Shown piece after piece: positions 7,394-12,307 of a stretch of 12,307 nt of DNA. How positions within the stretch are numbered: the stretch's first letter is position 1; each line of letters starts with the position of its first letter. The notes below the pieces were generated by a model. The model did not search any database, had not been told where the DNA came from, and saw only the letters and a list, made by a program, of their open reading frames with translations. This DNA is from Deinococcus marmoris DSM 12784 (GTDB lineage Bacteria > Deinococcota > Deinococci > Deinococcales > Deinococcaceae). The stretch spans positions 1 through 12,307 of the forward strand of contig NZ_JNIV01000115.1 of NCBI RefSeq assembly GCF_000701405.1. Reading direction: 5' to 3'. Made by a program: the position numbers and the translations under genes.

Positions 7394-7690
7394 TTAGCCC
7401 TGCATCAGATCCTGATATTCGGGGTGCTTGCTGATGTAATCCGCGACGAAGGGGCAGGTGGGAACAACGTTCAGGCCGCGCTGCCGCAGATCGTCCAGCG
7501 CAAACTGAACCAGTCTGGAGCCGAGGCCCTGACCTTCATACTGGTCCTTCAATTCGGTGTGTGGCAACTCACGGGCATTGTCCAGTGGACGGTACCCGGC
7601 GTGGCCTGCCAGTTCGCCGTCCAGGTGAATCTCGTACTGCTGCGCGGCCTCGTTGTCCCTGAAGGTGATCTTTCCCGAATCGCTGGTCAT
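7394..7690 (-). CDS. Small GNAT-type N-acetyltransferase (COG2388, NATD1-like)
   Basis: A 98-residue protein of the short single-domain GNAT group (COG2388, also represented by eukaryotic NATD1). It shows the acetyl-CoA-binding core HTELKDQYEGQGLGSRLVQF, with QGLG as the pyrophosphate-binding loop, followed by the group's signature VVPTCPFVADYISKHPEY, including the conserved Cys. The full family length is present. Members are assumed to transfer acetyl groups from acetyl-CoA; the acceptor is unknown. TAGCTT lies 6 nt before the ATG and there is no Shine-Dalgarno. The gene is 72 bp downstream of the coiled-coil gene and 38 bp upstream of the MBL gene, so read-through is possible, but each has its own promoter candidate. 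Confidence 0.9.
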   Translation of the reverse strand: MTSDSGKITFRDNEAAQQYEIHLDGELAGHAGYRPLDNARELPHTELKDQYEGQGLGSRLVQFALDDLRQRGLNVVPTCPFVADYISKHPEYQDLMQG

Positions 7691-7696
7691 GCTCCC

Positions 7697-7702
7697 AAGC
7701 TA
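7697..7702 (-). promoter_or_regulatory. Candidate -10 box of the GNAT gene
   Basis: TAGCTT on the minus strand ends 6 nt before the ATG. It is the same hexamer at the same distance as at the YchJ gene. Confidence 0.55.
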
Positions 7703-7762
7703 GGGCTTACGGCATCCAGATAAATGCGGGAGGAGTTAGGGTTTTGTTGCTGTTGCCGCTGT

Positions 7763-8938
7763 CTACCCCCCTGTCTGCTCCGGGGCTTCACCCGCGTCCA
7801 CCAGGGATTCCAGCAGACGCATGGCCTGTTCCAGCAGGTGGGCCTGCACGCGGGCCGACGCACGCGCCTGCCGCCATTCCAGTCGCACGCGCGCCAGACT
7901 CAGGGGATCGCCGCCGCGCTGACCCAGCACCCTGAGCCGTTCCTCCAGCGCCCCCACCTGCTGGCGCAGCGGCACGAACCGGGCCTGGGCCGTGCGGGCG
8001 GTGTGGAGCGTGGTCTCCAGTCGTGCCCGCGCCTCCGCCTCGGCGGCTTCCAGGGCCTGCTGGGCCTGCACTGCTGCGGACTCCGCGCCCGGCCCGGCCC
8101 CGGCCCGCCACTGGGCCAGCTTGAGGGCGTGGCGGGCACGCAGCACCGCCGGGTTCAGCGGCACTTCCAGCGAGAAGAAGTCATGGTCCAGTCTGGCCTC
8201 GCAGGGCGGCAGGGGCTGATCGGCGTCGCCTGCCTCGATCAGCGGCGTGAAGGCCTGCAAGAAGGCGTCCAGTTGGGTCAGGGTCAGGCGGGCGTGCGCC
8301 AGTTGGGCCGTGACGTTCTGGCCCCCCGTGAGTTCGGCCTGGAGTTCGCGGACATTCAGGCGCAGCCACTCGGCCTGGGCGGCGGCGGCGGCCACGGCGT
8401 CGGCCACCTCGGTGCGCGAGTGATCGGCCCGCAGGCTGCTCAGCATCTTCTCGGTTTCCCAGCGGCGCACCTCGGCCAGGGTGGCCTGCACGTCCCACTC
8501 GGCAGTTCCGGCCAGCCCCAGCAGTGTGGGATCGGCGCGGATGGCCCCCAGACTGCGGCCCGCGATCTCGGCGTTGGCGCGGGCCAGCAGCAGCGGCAGG
8601 TCATGCGCCCGCCTTCCCCAGCGCAGCGGCGCGGGCGTGGCTTCGGGGGCCAGTGGGCCAGAAGTGGGCTGGGCCGGAACCGGAACGGTCTGGGCGTACT
8701 CCGCGAGGTCCACGGTGGTGCTTTGCAGCCAACTGTCGGCGCGGGTGTCCCCGACGCTCCGGCGCAGGCTGCTGTAGACGTCCTGCAACACGGCCACCAC
8801 ATCTCGCGGCCCCAGCGCCCGCAGCGCAGGCCAGCCCCGACGCTGCACCGCGCCCTCAATCGCCGTGTCGGCCCCATGCAGGCCCAGTTCCTGCCCCAGA
8901 CGGGTCCGCAGCCACTCGCGGTATGGATCGTGGCTCAC
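7763..8938 (-). CDS. Coiled-coil protein of unknown function
   Basis: A 391-residue protein that I do not recognise. No signal peptide or membrane segment is visible. Residues 1-80 look like a helical N-terminal domain, about 81-110 form a Pro/Ala-rich linker, and much of the rest is Ala/Leu/Arg/Glu-rich sequence with coiled-coil character (about 150-225 and 265-380, for example [20 protein letters not shown]). The GTG start overlaps the TGA stop of the upstream methyltransferase gene as GTGA, with GGGGGG 5 nt before it, so the two are almost certainly co-transcribed and translationally coupled. An upstream in-frame start at 8983 would overlap the methyltransferase by 49 bp and is less likely. 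The C-terminal helices vaguely recall TolC-type proteins, but the lack of a signal peptide argues against that. Confidence 0.8.
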   Translation of the reverse strand: MSHDPYREWLRTRLGQELGLHGADTAIEGAVQRRGWPALRALGPRDVVAVLQDVYSSLRRSVGDTRADSWLQSTTVDLAEYAQTVPVPAQPTSGPLAPEATPAPLRWGRRAHDLPLLLARANAEIAGRSLGAIRADPTLLGLAGTAEWDVQATLAEVRRWETEKMLSSLRADHSRTEVADAVAAAAAQAEWLRLNVRELQAELTGGQNVTAQLAHARLTLTQLDAFLQAFTPLIEAGDADQPLPPCEARLDHDFFSLEVPLNPAVLRARHALKLAQWRAGAGPGAESAAVQAQQALEAAEAEARARLETTLHTARTAQARFVPLRQQVGALEERLRVLGQRGGDPLSLARVRLEWRQARASARVQAHLLEQAMRLLESLVDAGEAPEQTGG

Positions 8939-9774
8939 GGCTGCCCCCCGCTGAACCTGACATCCCGGCGCTGGCGGGCGCACTCGAACAGCATCAGTGC
9001 GGCGGCGGTGGCCACGTTCAGGCTGTCGGCAGCGCTGCCAGCCGTCATGGGAATGCGGACGCTCAGGCCCGCGCCGTTCCCGGCCTGACGCCAGTGCGCG
9101 GATAGCCCCCCGTGTTCGGTGCCCAGCAGCAGCGCCAGCCGCCCGGTCAGCGGCGCGTCCCAGTAGACGTGCGGCGCGTCGGGGGTGCAGGCCACCGTCA
9201 CGCAGCCCTGCGCTGCCAGATAAGCGTGGGCCTCATCCTCGTCCAGCGCCACCACCGGCAGGGCAAACACGCTGCCCTGGCTGGCACGGATCACGTTGGG
9301 ACCGTAGGGGTCTGCGCCGCGCCCCAGCACCAGCACCGCCGCCGCACCCGAGGCGTCTGCCGTCCGCAGGACCGCGCCCACGTTGCCGGGTTTTTCCAGG
9401 CCGTCCAGCACCACCACCACGGCGTCGGGGGCCAGATCGGGCAGGGCCACCACAGGCCGGTTCGCCACGGCCAGCAGCCCATCGGGATTCTCGCGCCCGC
9501 TGACTTTCCCAAAGGCGGCGGGGGAGAGCAGGGTGGGCGCTCCCGGCAGCAGGAGGGCCACTTCGGCAGCCTCTGGGCTGTGCAGTTCGGGGCAACTGAA
9601 GATCTCGGTGGGCATCACGCCCGCGCCCAGTGCCCGCGACAGCTCCCGCGCGCCCTCGATTAAAATGACGCCCTCCTGCTCGCGGCCCCGCCGGGCGTGC
9701 AGGCGGACCAGCCGCTTGAGCTGCGGATTTTGCAGGGAGGTAATGGGAGGGGTGCTGGGATCGGCGCGGGTCAT
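8935..9774 (-). CDS. SpoU/TrmH-family RNA 2'-O-methyltransferase
   Basis: A 279-residue SPOUT methyltransferase that transfers a methyl group from S-adenosylmethionine to a ribose 2'-hydroxyl of rRNA or tRNA. An N-terminal substrate-binding domain (about residues 8-100, [15 protein letters not shown] and [10 protein letters not shown]) is followed by the knotted catalytic domain with motif 1 [18 protein letters not shown] (Asn131, Arg137), motif 2 [11 protein letters not shown] near 215-225 and motif 3 [20 protein letters not shown] from 241 (Ser251, Leu252, Asn253). The target nucleotide cannot be assigned. It is the first gene of a two-gene unit with the coiled-coil protein. The ATG has CATAAT 8 nt upstream and no useful Shine-Dalgarno. 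The gap to the divergent YchJ gene is 146 bp and must hold both promoters. Confidence 0.92.
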   Translation of the reverse strand: MTRADPSTPPITSLQNPQLKRLVRLHARRGREQEGVILIEGARELSRALGAGVMPTEIFSCPELHSPEAAEVALLLPGAPTLLSPAAFGKVSGRENPDGLLAVANRPVVALPDLAPDAVVVVLDGLEKPGNVGAVLRTADASGAAAVLVLGRGADPYGPNVIRASQGSVFALPVVALDEDEAHAYLAAQGCVTVACTPDAPHVYWDAPLTGRLALLLGTEHGGLSAHWRQAGNGAGLSVRIPMTAGSAADSLNVATAAALMLFECARQRRDVRFSGGQP

Positions 9775-9782
9775 GCCGGGCC

Positions 9783-9788
9783 ATTATG
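9783..9788 (-). promoter_or_regulatory. Possible -10 box of the methyltransferase operon
   Basis: CATAAT (5 of 6 to TATAAT) lies 8 nt before the ATG on the minus strand. The nearest -35-like hexamer, TTGTCA, is 23 bp upstream, which is too far, so support is weak. Confidence 0.35.
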
Positions 9789-9908
9789 GCAAACCTCCTC
9801 TGTCTGCGCCGTGACAACAGGGTGGCTGTGGCCAGAAGTGTGGTCAGCACAGCCTCGCCATACGCTGTACCCGGTTCATCTGACCCCACCCCATACCCCT
9901 GGTTGCGT

Positions 9909-9914
9909 TAGCTT
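9909..9914 (+). promoter_or_regulatory. Candidate -10 box of the YchJ gene
   Basis: TAGCTT ends exactly 6 nt before the ATG, with GGCACC between and no Shine-Dalgarno. It matches the GNAT gene in both hexamer and distance. Confidence 0.55.
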
Positions 9915-9920
9915 GGCACC

Positions 9921-10325
9921 ATGCCGCTGGCCTACCCTCCGTTCAAAACTTGCCCGTGCGGCTCCGGGCACAGCTATGCCCATTGCTGCGGCCCGGCGCA
10001 CGACGGTTCGCGGCCCGCGCCCACCCCTGAAGCCCTGATGCGCTCGCGCTACTCGGCCTACGCGCTGGGCAATGCCGCCTACGTGCTGGCCACCTGGCAC
10101 CCGGACACGCGCCCGGCGAACCTGCACCTGAATCCGGCCACCCGTTACCTGTCCCTGAAAGTCTACGAGGCCAGTGGCAACGAGGTGGAATTCAGCGCCG
10201 CCCTGCAAGTGAACCGGGGTGAGCGGTACGTGCTGCGCGAACGCAGCCTGTTTGAACAACTGGAGGGGCGCTGGGTTTACGTGGACGACATCACGCCGCC
10301 GACGCTGGACGCACCGGAAGGGTGA
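9921..10325 (+). CDS. ychJ: UPF0225 (YchJ-like) SEC-C motif protein
   Basis: A 134-residue protein of the UPF0225/YchJ family. The N-terminal SEC-C zinc-binding motif is intact: CPCGSGHSYAHCCG at residues 11-24, with Cys11, Cys13, Cys22 and Cys23. It is followed by the family-typical PTPEALMRSRYSAYALGNAAYVLATWHP and a beta-rich NTF2-like domain. The biochemical role of the family is not settled; SEC-C zinc fingers are also found in SecA. Length is normal. The start is set by TAGCTT 6 nt upstream. The gene is divergent from the methyltransferase and convergent with a small minus-strand frame whose stop is 3 bp away. It is the last gene with core-like base composition before the low-GC segment. 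Confidence 0.9.
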   Translation: MPLAYPPFKTCPCGSGHSYAHCCGPAHDGSRPAPTPEALMRSRYSAYALGNAAYVLATWHPDTRPANLHLNPATRYLSLKVYEASGNEVEFSAALQVNRGERYVLRERSLFEQLEGRWVYVDDITPPTLDAPEG

Positions 10326-10328
10326 GGC

Positions 10329-10496
10329 TCAGGCCAGCACGCCAACATAGATTTCTTCGAGGGATAGGGCGCGGTTCAGGCATGGCAGATCAATTGCGCC
10401 CTGACCTCTGAATTCTTCCAGTAAGTAGTTAACGGGAGTAGAATAAGGCATATCCAAATGTCCGTATCGGCAAAAAATCCCCTCTGGGTGCGGCAT
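10329..10496 (-). CDS. Small hypothetical protein or gene remnant
   Basis: A 55-codon frame with protein-like composition (RYGHLDMPYSTP, NYLLEEF, IDLPCLNRALSLEEIYVGVL). It ends 3 bp from the convergent YchJ stop, the spacing expected between real tail-to-tail genes. No family is recognised. The frame stays open upstream to a TAG at 10533-10535, and three codons before that is an ATG (10544), so one nonsense change may have cut a 71-residue protein; this would make it a remnant. Neither start has a Shine-Dalgarno or a well-placed -10 box. GC is about 48% here, between that of the core genes and the PIN-like gene. The rest of the 10332-10626 gap holds the old promoter region of the PIN-like gene and nothing else I can name. 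Confidence 0.35.
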   Translation of the reverse strand: MPHPEGIFCRYGHLDMPYSTPVNYLLEEFRGQGAIDLPCLNRALSLEEIYVGVLA

Positions 10497-10615
10497 ATGA
10501 ATCTGACCGATGCCCGGATTTGCACCCGCTAGCTACTTATCCATTCTGTTGCCTTGCGCCCGTAGTGCAAACGCTGGCATAGTTGTTTTCTGCAAAAATT
10601 TTCAAAGCAATCTGA

Positions 10616-10621
10616 TATACT
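10616..10621 (+). promoter_or_regulatory. Displaced -10 box of the PIN-like gene
   Basis: TATACT overlaps the first three bases of the left target duplication. If the IS is removed in thought, it lies 9 nt before the ATG now at 12122, so it was probably the original -10 element. Now 1.5 kb of IS separates it from its gene. Confidence 0.5.
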
Positions 10622-10626
10622 CCCAA
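10619..10626 (+). repeat. 8-bp target site duplication, left copy
   Basis: ACTCCCAA directly abuts the left terminal repeat of the IS; the identical copy is at 12110-12117. Eight base pairs is the usual duplication length for IS66 elements. Confidence 0.92.
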
Positions 10627-10641
10627 GTATCTGATTAGCGC
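10627..10641 (+). repeat. IS left terminal inverted repeat
   Basis: GTATCTGATTAGCGC matches the inverted right end over all 15 bases; beyond base 15 the two ends diverge. It contains the transposase stop codon (10635-10637). Confidence 0.92.
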
Positions 10642-12047
10642 CGAAGTGCCATCAGGACAGCCACGGGGTCTTCGCCCCGCAAGCGGGCCGTTTCCACCAC
10701 GCTCTTGATGCGGGTGTAGGTGGTGGCCCCCAGCAGATTCTTGCTGCACTGAGACACCTTCCGCGCCATGACCACACTCCGCAACGCCCGCTCGGCGGCG
10801 TTGTTGGTGGGCGGAATTGCCGGGTCCAGGAGGAAATACAGCAAACGGCCCCGAAGATGCTGTTTCATGAGTCCCTGTCGCAACCGCTCATTGGTTGTAG
10901 TTTTCAGGGGAGGACGGTTCAACAACTGGTTCAGACGCAGGGTGAGTCCCTCACCCTGCTGAGCGTATTCCTGTCGATTGATCCGTCCCTCGTGGTACGC
11001 CGAGTGGAGGCGAATCCCATCCCGGAACACTTGACCCAACCGCTGGGCATAGAGGTACCCGCGTCCAAGACGTGCGCGCCCTTGTTCAGCCGCTTCGTCC
11101 GCGTTGCGGATCAGGTGCGCCAGACATTTCTGTTGCACCATCTCGGCGAAAACCCGACTGTCGTAGACCTTGAAGCGATCTGTGACCAGCGTTCCGGCGA
11201 AATGGTCGCCCAGGACGGCGCGCACCTCGGCGTTTGTATGCTGAGGGTTGGCCCGGTAGAGCACCACATCGGCGGAGAGAAACGCACTCATCCACGCGGC
11301 CACGCCATTCATCCGCCAGCCCGTATCGTCGTGGTGGACATACGGAGCAACTTGAAGCTGTGCTTCAAGCGACTGGATCTGAACGGCCAGTGGGCGGCCA
11401 TCGGCGGCCAGTCGGACGGCGGCCTGATTGATGGCTCCCTGAGTGACACGGATCCCTGTGGTCAGTTCCAGGACGCGGGGAAGACGTCGTTCGGGAATGC
11501 CCTGCTCGTGACGCAGGGTCTGGATCACAGCCTGGAGCCGTGCACCGTGACGGTGCGCTGTCGCTCCGCACTGATCAGGCGCAAGATCGGCATGTTCACC
11601 GCGTACCTTCTGCCCGCAAACTGGGCAGATCATCACTGGGACGAGATATTCGGTGATCAGTCTGGCCCCCTCGGCTTTCAGGTCCGTGATCCAGGCCTTG
11701 TCCATCTGCTTGAAGACCAGTTCGCCCGTGTAGCCGCAGGTGGTGCAGGTATTGGGAATAGACACGGAGATGGTGGCCTGAACCTGACCAGGTTCAGGCG
11801 GGGTCTTGTACGTGAACGTTCCCGTTCCTGCACGGCGTCCAGGGGGCTGGGGATCAGCCTTGCGCGTCTCGCGGCTGAACGGCGCAGCATATTTGCTGTG
11901 CCTTTTGCGCTCCAGCTCCTCAATTTGCTTTTTCAGACGAGTGTTTTCGGCACGGAGCGCGTGATTCTCGGCTTCCAACTGCTCAAATCTTTCGGTCTGC
12001 TGACGGATGATCTCCAGCACATCACCCTCTGTCAGCGTCCCGGCCAT
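10635..12047 (-). CDS. tnpC: IS66-family transposase (TnpC type)
   Basis: A 470-residue DDE transposase. An N-terminal leucine-zipper helix (about 9-50, EQLEAENHALRAENTRLKK) would allow oligomerisation. It is followed by a zinc finger with two CxxC pairs (Cys101/Cys104 and Cys141/Cys144) and the catalytic region with Asp240 in HHDDTGW, Asp290 in VTDRFKVY and Glu419 in PTNNAAERALR. All three acidic residues are present and the frame is intact, so the protein is probably active. The first acidic site reads HDDTGW where many relatives have TDETGW. The start is supported by TAGAAT 6 nt upstream. There is no tnpA or tnpB beside it. Confidence 0.95.
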   Translation of the reverse strand: MAGTLTEGDVLEIIRQQTERFEQLEAENHALRAENTRLKKQIEELERKRHSKYAAPFSRETRKADPQPPGRRAGTGTFTYKTPPEPGQVQATISVSIPNTCTTCGYTGELVFKQMDKAWITDLKAEGARLITEYLVPVMICPVCGQKVRGEHADLAPDQCGATAHRHGARLQAVIQTLRHEQGIPERRLPRVLELTTGIRVTQGAINQAAVRLAADGRPLAVQIQSLEAQLQVAPYVHHDDTGWRMNGVAAWMSAFLSADVVLYRANPQHTNAEVRAVLGDHFAGTLVTDRFKVYDSRVFAEMVQQKCLAHLIRNADEAAEQGRARLGRGYLYAQRLGQVFRDGIRLHSAYHEGRINRQEYAQQGEGLTLRLNQLLNRPPLKTTTNERLRQGLMKQHLRGRLLYFLLDPAIPPTNNAAERALRSVVMARKVSQCSKNLLGATTYTRIKSVVETARLRGEDPVAVLMALRR

Positions 12048-12053
12048 GCCCCG

Positions 12054-12059
12054 ATTCTA
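12054..12059 (-). promoter_or_regulatory. Candidate -10 box of the transposase gene
   Basis: TAGAAT on the minus strand ends exactly 6 nt before the ATG, inside the IS. The element therefore carries the same kind of leaderless start as the core genes, suggesting adaptation to this type of host. Confidence 0.55.
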
Positions 12060-12094
12060 GCGAATCCTGCCCGGTTCAGGCCACCGGGTCAGGA

Positions 12095-12109
12095 GCGCTA
12101 ATCAGATAC
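12095..12109 (-). repeat. IS right terminal inverted repeat
   Basis: GCGCTAATCAGATAC, the exact inverse of the left 15 bp. Its last three bases (TAC) combine with flanking ACT to form TACACT. Confidence 0.92.
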
Positions 12110-12112
12110 ACT
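12107..12112 (+). promoter_or_regulatory. Hybrid -10-like box at the IS junction
   Basis: TACACT fits TANNNT and is made of the last three bases of the IS plus the first three of the target duplication. It occupies the place of the original TATACT, 9 nt before the ATG at 12122. No good -35 is seen in the IS end, so any remaining activity is uncertain. Confidence 0.4.
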
Positions 12113-12117
12113 CCCAA
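12110..12117 (+). repeat. 8-bp target site duplication, right copy
   Basis: ACTCCCAA, identical to 10619-10626, directly follows the right IS end and lies 4 bp before the ATG of the PIN-like gene. Confidence 0.92.
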
Positions 12118-12121
12118 TAAC

Positions 12122-12307
12122 ATGGCAGATAAAGACAAAACACCTTTTGCTTACCTTGAGCGATATCCCGATACCGATATTTTCTTTACTCAAGTCTCAG
12201 AGGAAGTTGATCAATATTTTGAGGAGAGTATCATTGTTCTAGATACATCTACTCTACTTATCCCATACAAAACCGAGTCAAAATCTTTAGATGAGATTGG
12301 GTCAGTA
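12122..12307 (+). CDS. PIN-like (PIN_8/DUF4935-type) nuclease, N-terminal part
   Basis: The first 62 residues of a protein that runs off the window. After an acidic, aromatic leader (YLERYPDTDIFFTQ) comes IIVLDTSTLLIPYK at about 37-50. This resembles the first strand and catalytic Asp of PIN-like domains of the PIN_8/DUF4935 type, usually written as VLDTNxLL; here the Asn is Ser. Such proteins are predicted metal-dependent RNases and often sit in mobile or defence regions. The remaining acidic residues lie outside the window, so the call rests on one motif. By my count 68 of 186 bases are G or C (37%), far below the core genes, suggesting recent acquisition. No Shine-Dalgarno is visible. The IS66 insertion ends 12 bp before the ATG. 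Confidence 0.55.
   Translation, partial: MADKDKTPFAYLERYPDTDIFFTQVSEEVDQYFEESIIVLDTSTLLIPYKTESKSLDEIGSV

Larger units (their letters stand above)
10627..12109 (-). mobile_element. Complete IS66-family insertion sequence (ISBst12-like, single gene)
   Basis: A 1483-bp element with perfect 15-bp terminal inverted repeats GTATCTGATTAGCGC (10627-10641 and, inverted, 12095-12109), flanked by 8-bp direct repeats. It carries only the large DDE transposase and lacks the tnpA and tnpB accessory genes, as in the ISBst12 subgroup of IS66. The left repeat overlaps the transposase stop codon. Identical target duplications and an intact transposase suggest a fairly recent insertion. Confidence 0.95.

Noticed and set aside
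7724..9088. 454-codon plus-strand open frame
   Set aside because: It is antisense to the coiled-coil and methyltransferase genes, Gly/Gln-rich, and has no start signal.
10857..12101. 414-codon plus-strand open frame within the IS
   Set aside because: It is antisense to the intact IS66 transposase and has no recognisable motif.
10537..12124. A 31-codon minus-strand frame that appears if the IS is removed, starting in the CATG shared with the PIN-like ATG
   Set aside because: It is short, lies over the presumed promoter of the PIN-like gene, and has no start signal; chance is more likely.

Overview
The window looks like chromosomal DNA of a Deinococcus-type bacterium. I infer this from the high GC content, the protein families, the way translation starts are built (a TANNNT -10 box exactly 6 nt before ATG at several genes, as expected for leaderless mRNAs common in Deinococcus) and mosaic intergenic repeats resembling the small noncoding repeats of that genus. 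No rRNA, tRNA or CRISPR array was seen. Species was not determined.

Layout. Bases 1-156 hold the 3' end of an unidentified plus-strand gene. From 190 to 9774 all genes run on the minus strand: an SDR oxidoreductase (190-948), a GAF-GGDEF diguanylate cyclase (1133-2218), an HD-GYP c-di-GMP phosphodiesterase (2708-3799), a membrane-anchored DUF2726 protein (4094-4675), a MATE efflux transporter (5003-6406), an MBL-fold hydrolase (6495-7355), a small GNAT acetyltransferase (7394-7690), and a coiled-coil protein translationally coupled to a SpoU/TrmH RNA methyltransferase (7763-8938 and 8935-9774). The gaps around 2219-2707, 3800-4093 and 4676-5002 hold copies of one repeat family and a striking G-run tract at 3918-3949. 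The UPF0225/YchJ SEC-C gene (9921-10325) is divergent from the methyltransferase.

The composition changes right after the YchJ stop. Bases 10332-10618 are about 48% GC, and the last gene (from 12122) is about 37% GC. This accessory segment carries a small minus-strand reading frame and the start of a PIN-like (PIN_8/DUF4935-type) nuclease gene, cut by the window end. A complete, single-gene IS66-family element (10627-12109, 15-bp terminal inverted repeats, 8-bp target duplication ACTCCCAA) is inserted between the -10 box of the PIN-like gene and its start codon. The IS end rebuilds a -10-like hexamer in place of the lost one.

Functionally, the two neighbouring signalling genes form a make/break pair for c-di-GMP, the methyltransferase and coiled-coil gene are an operon, and the remaining core genes appear to be independent units, many with their own start-proximal promoter. 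The most interesting part is the right end: a low-GC, probably horizontally acquired segment, possibly a defence island edge, with a freshly dated-looking IS insertion in the promoter of its first visible gene.
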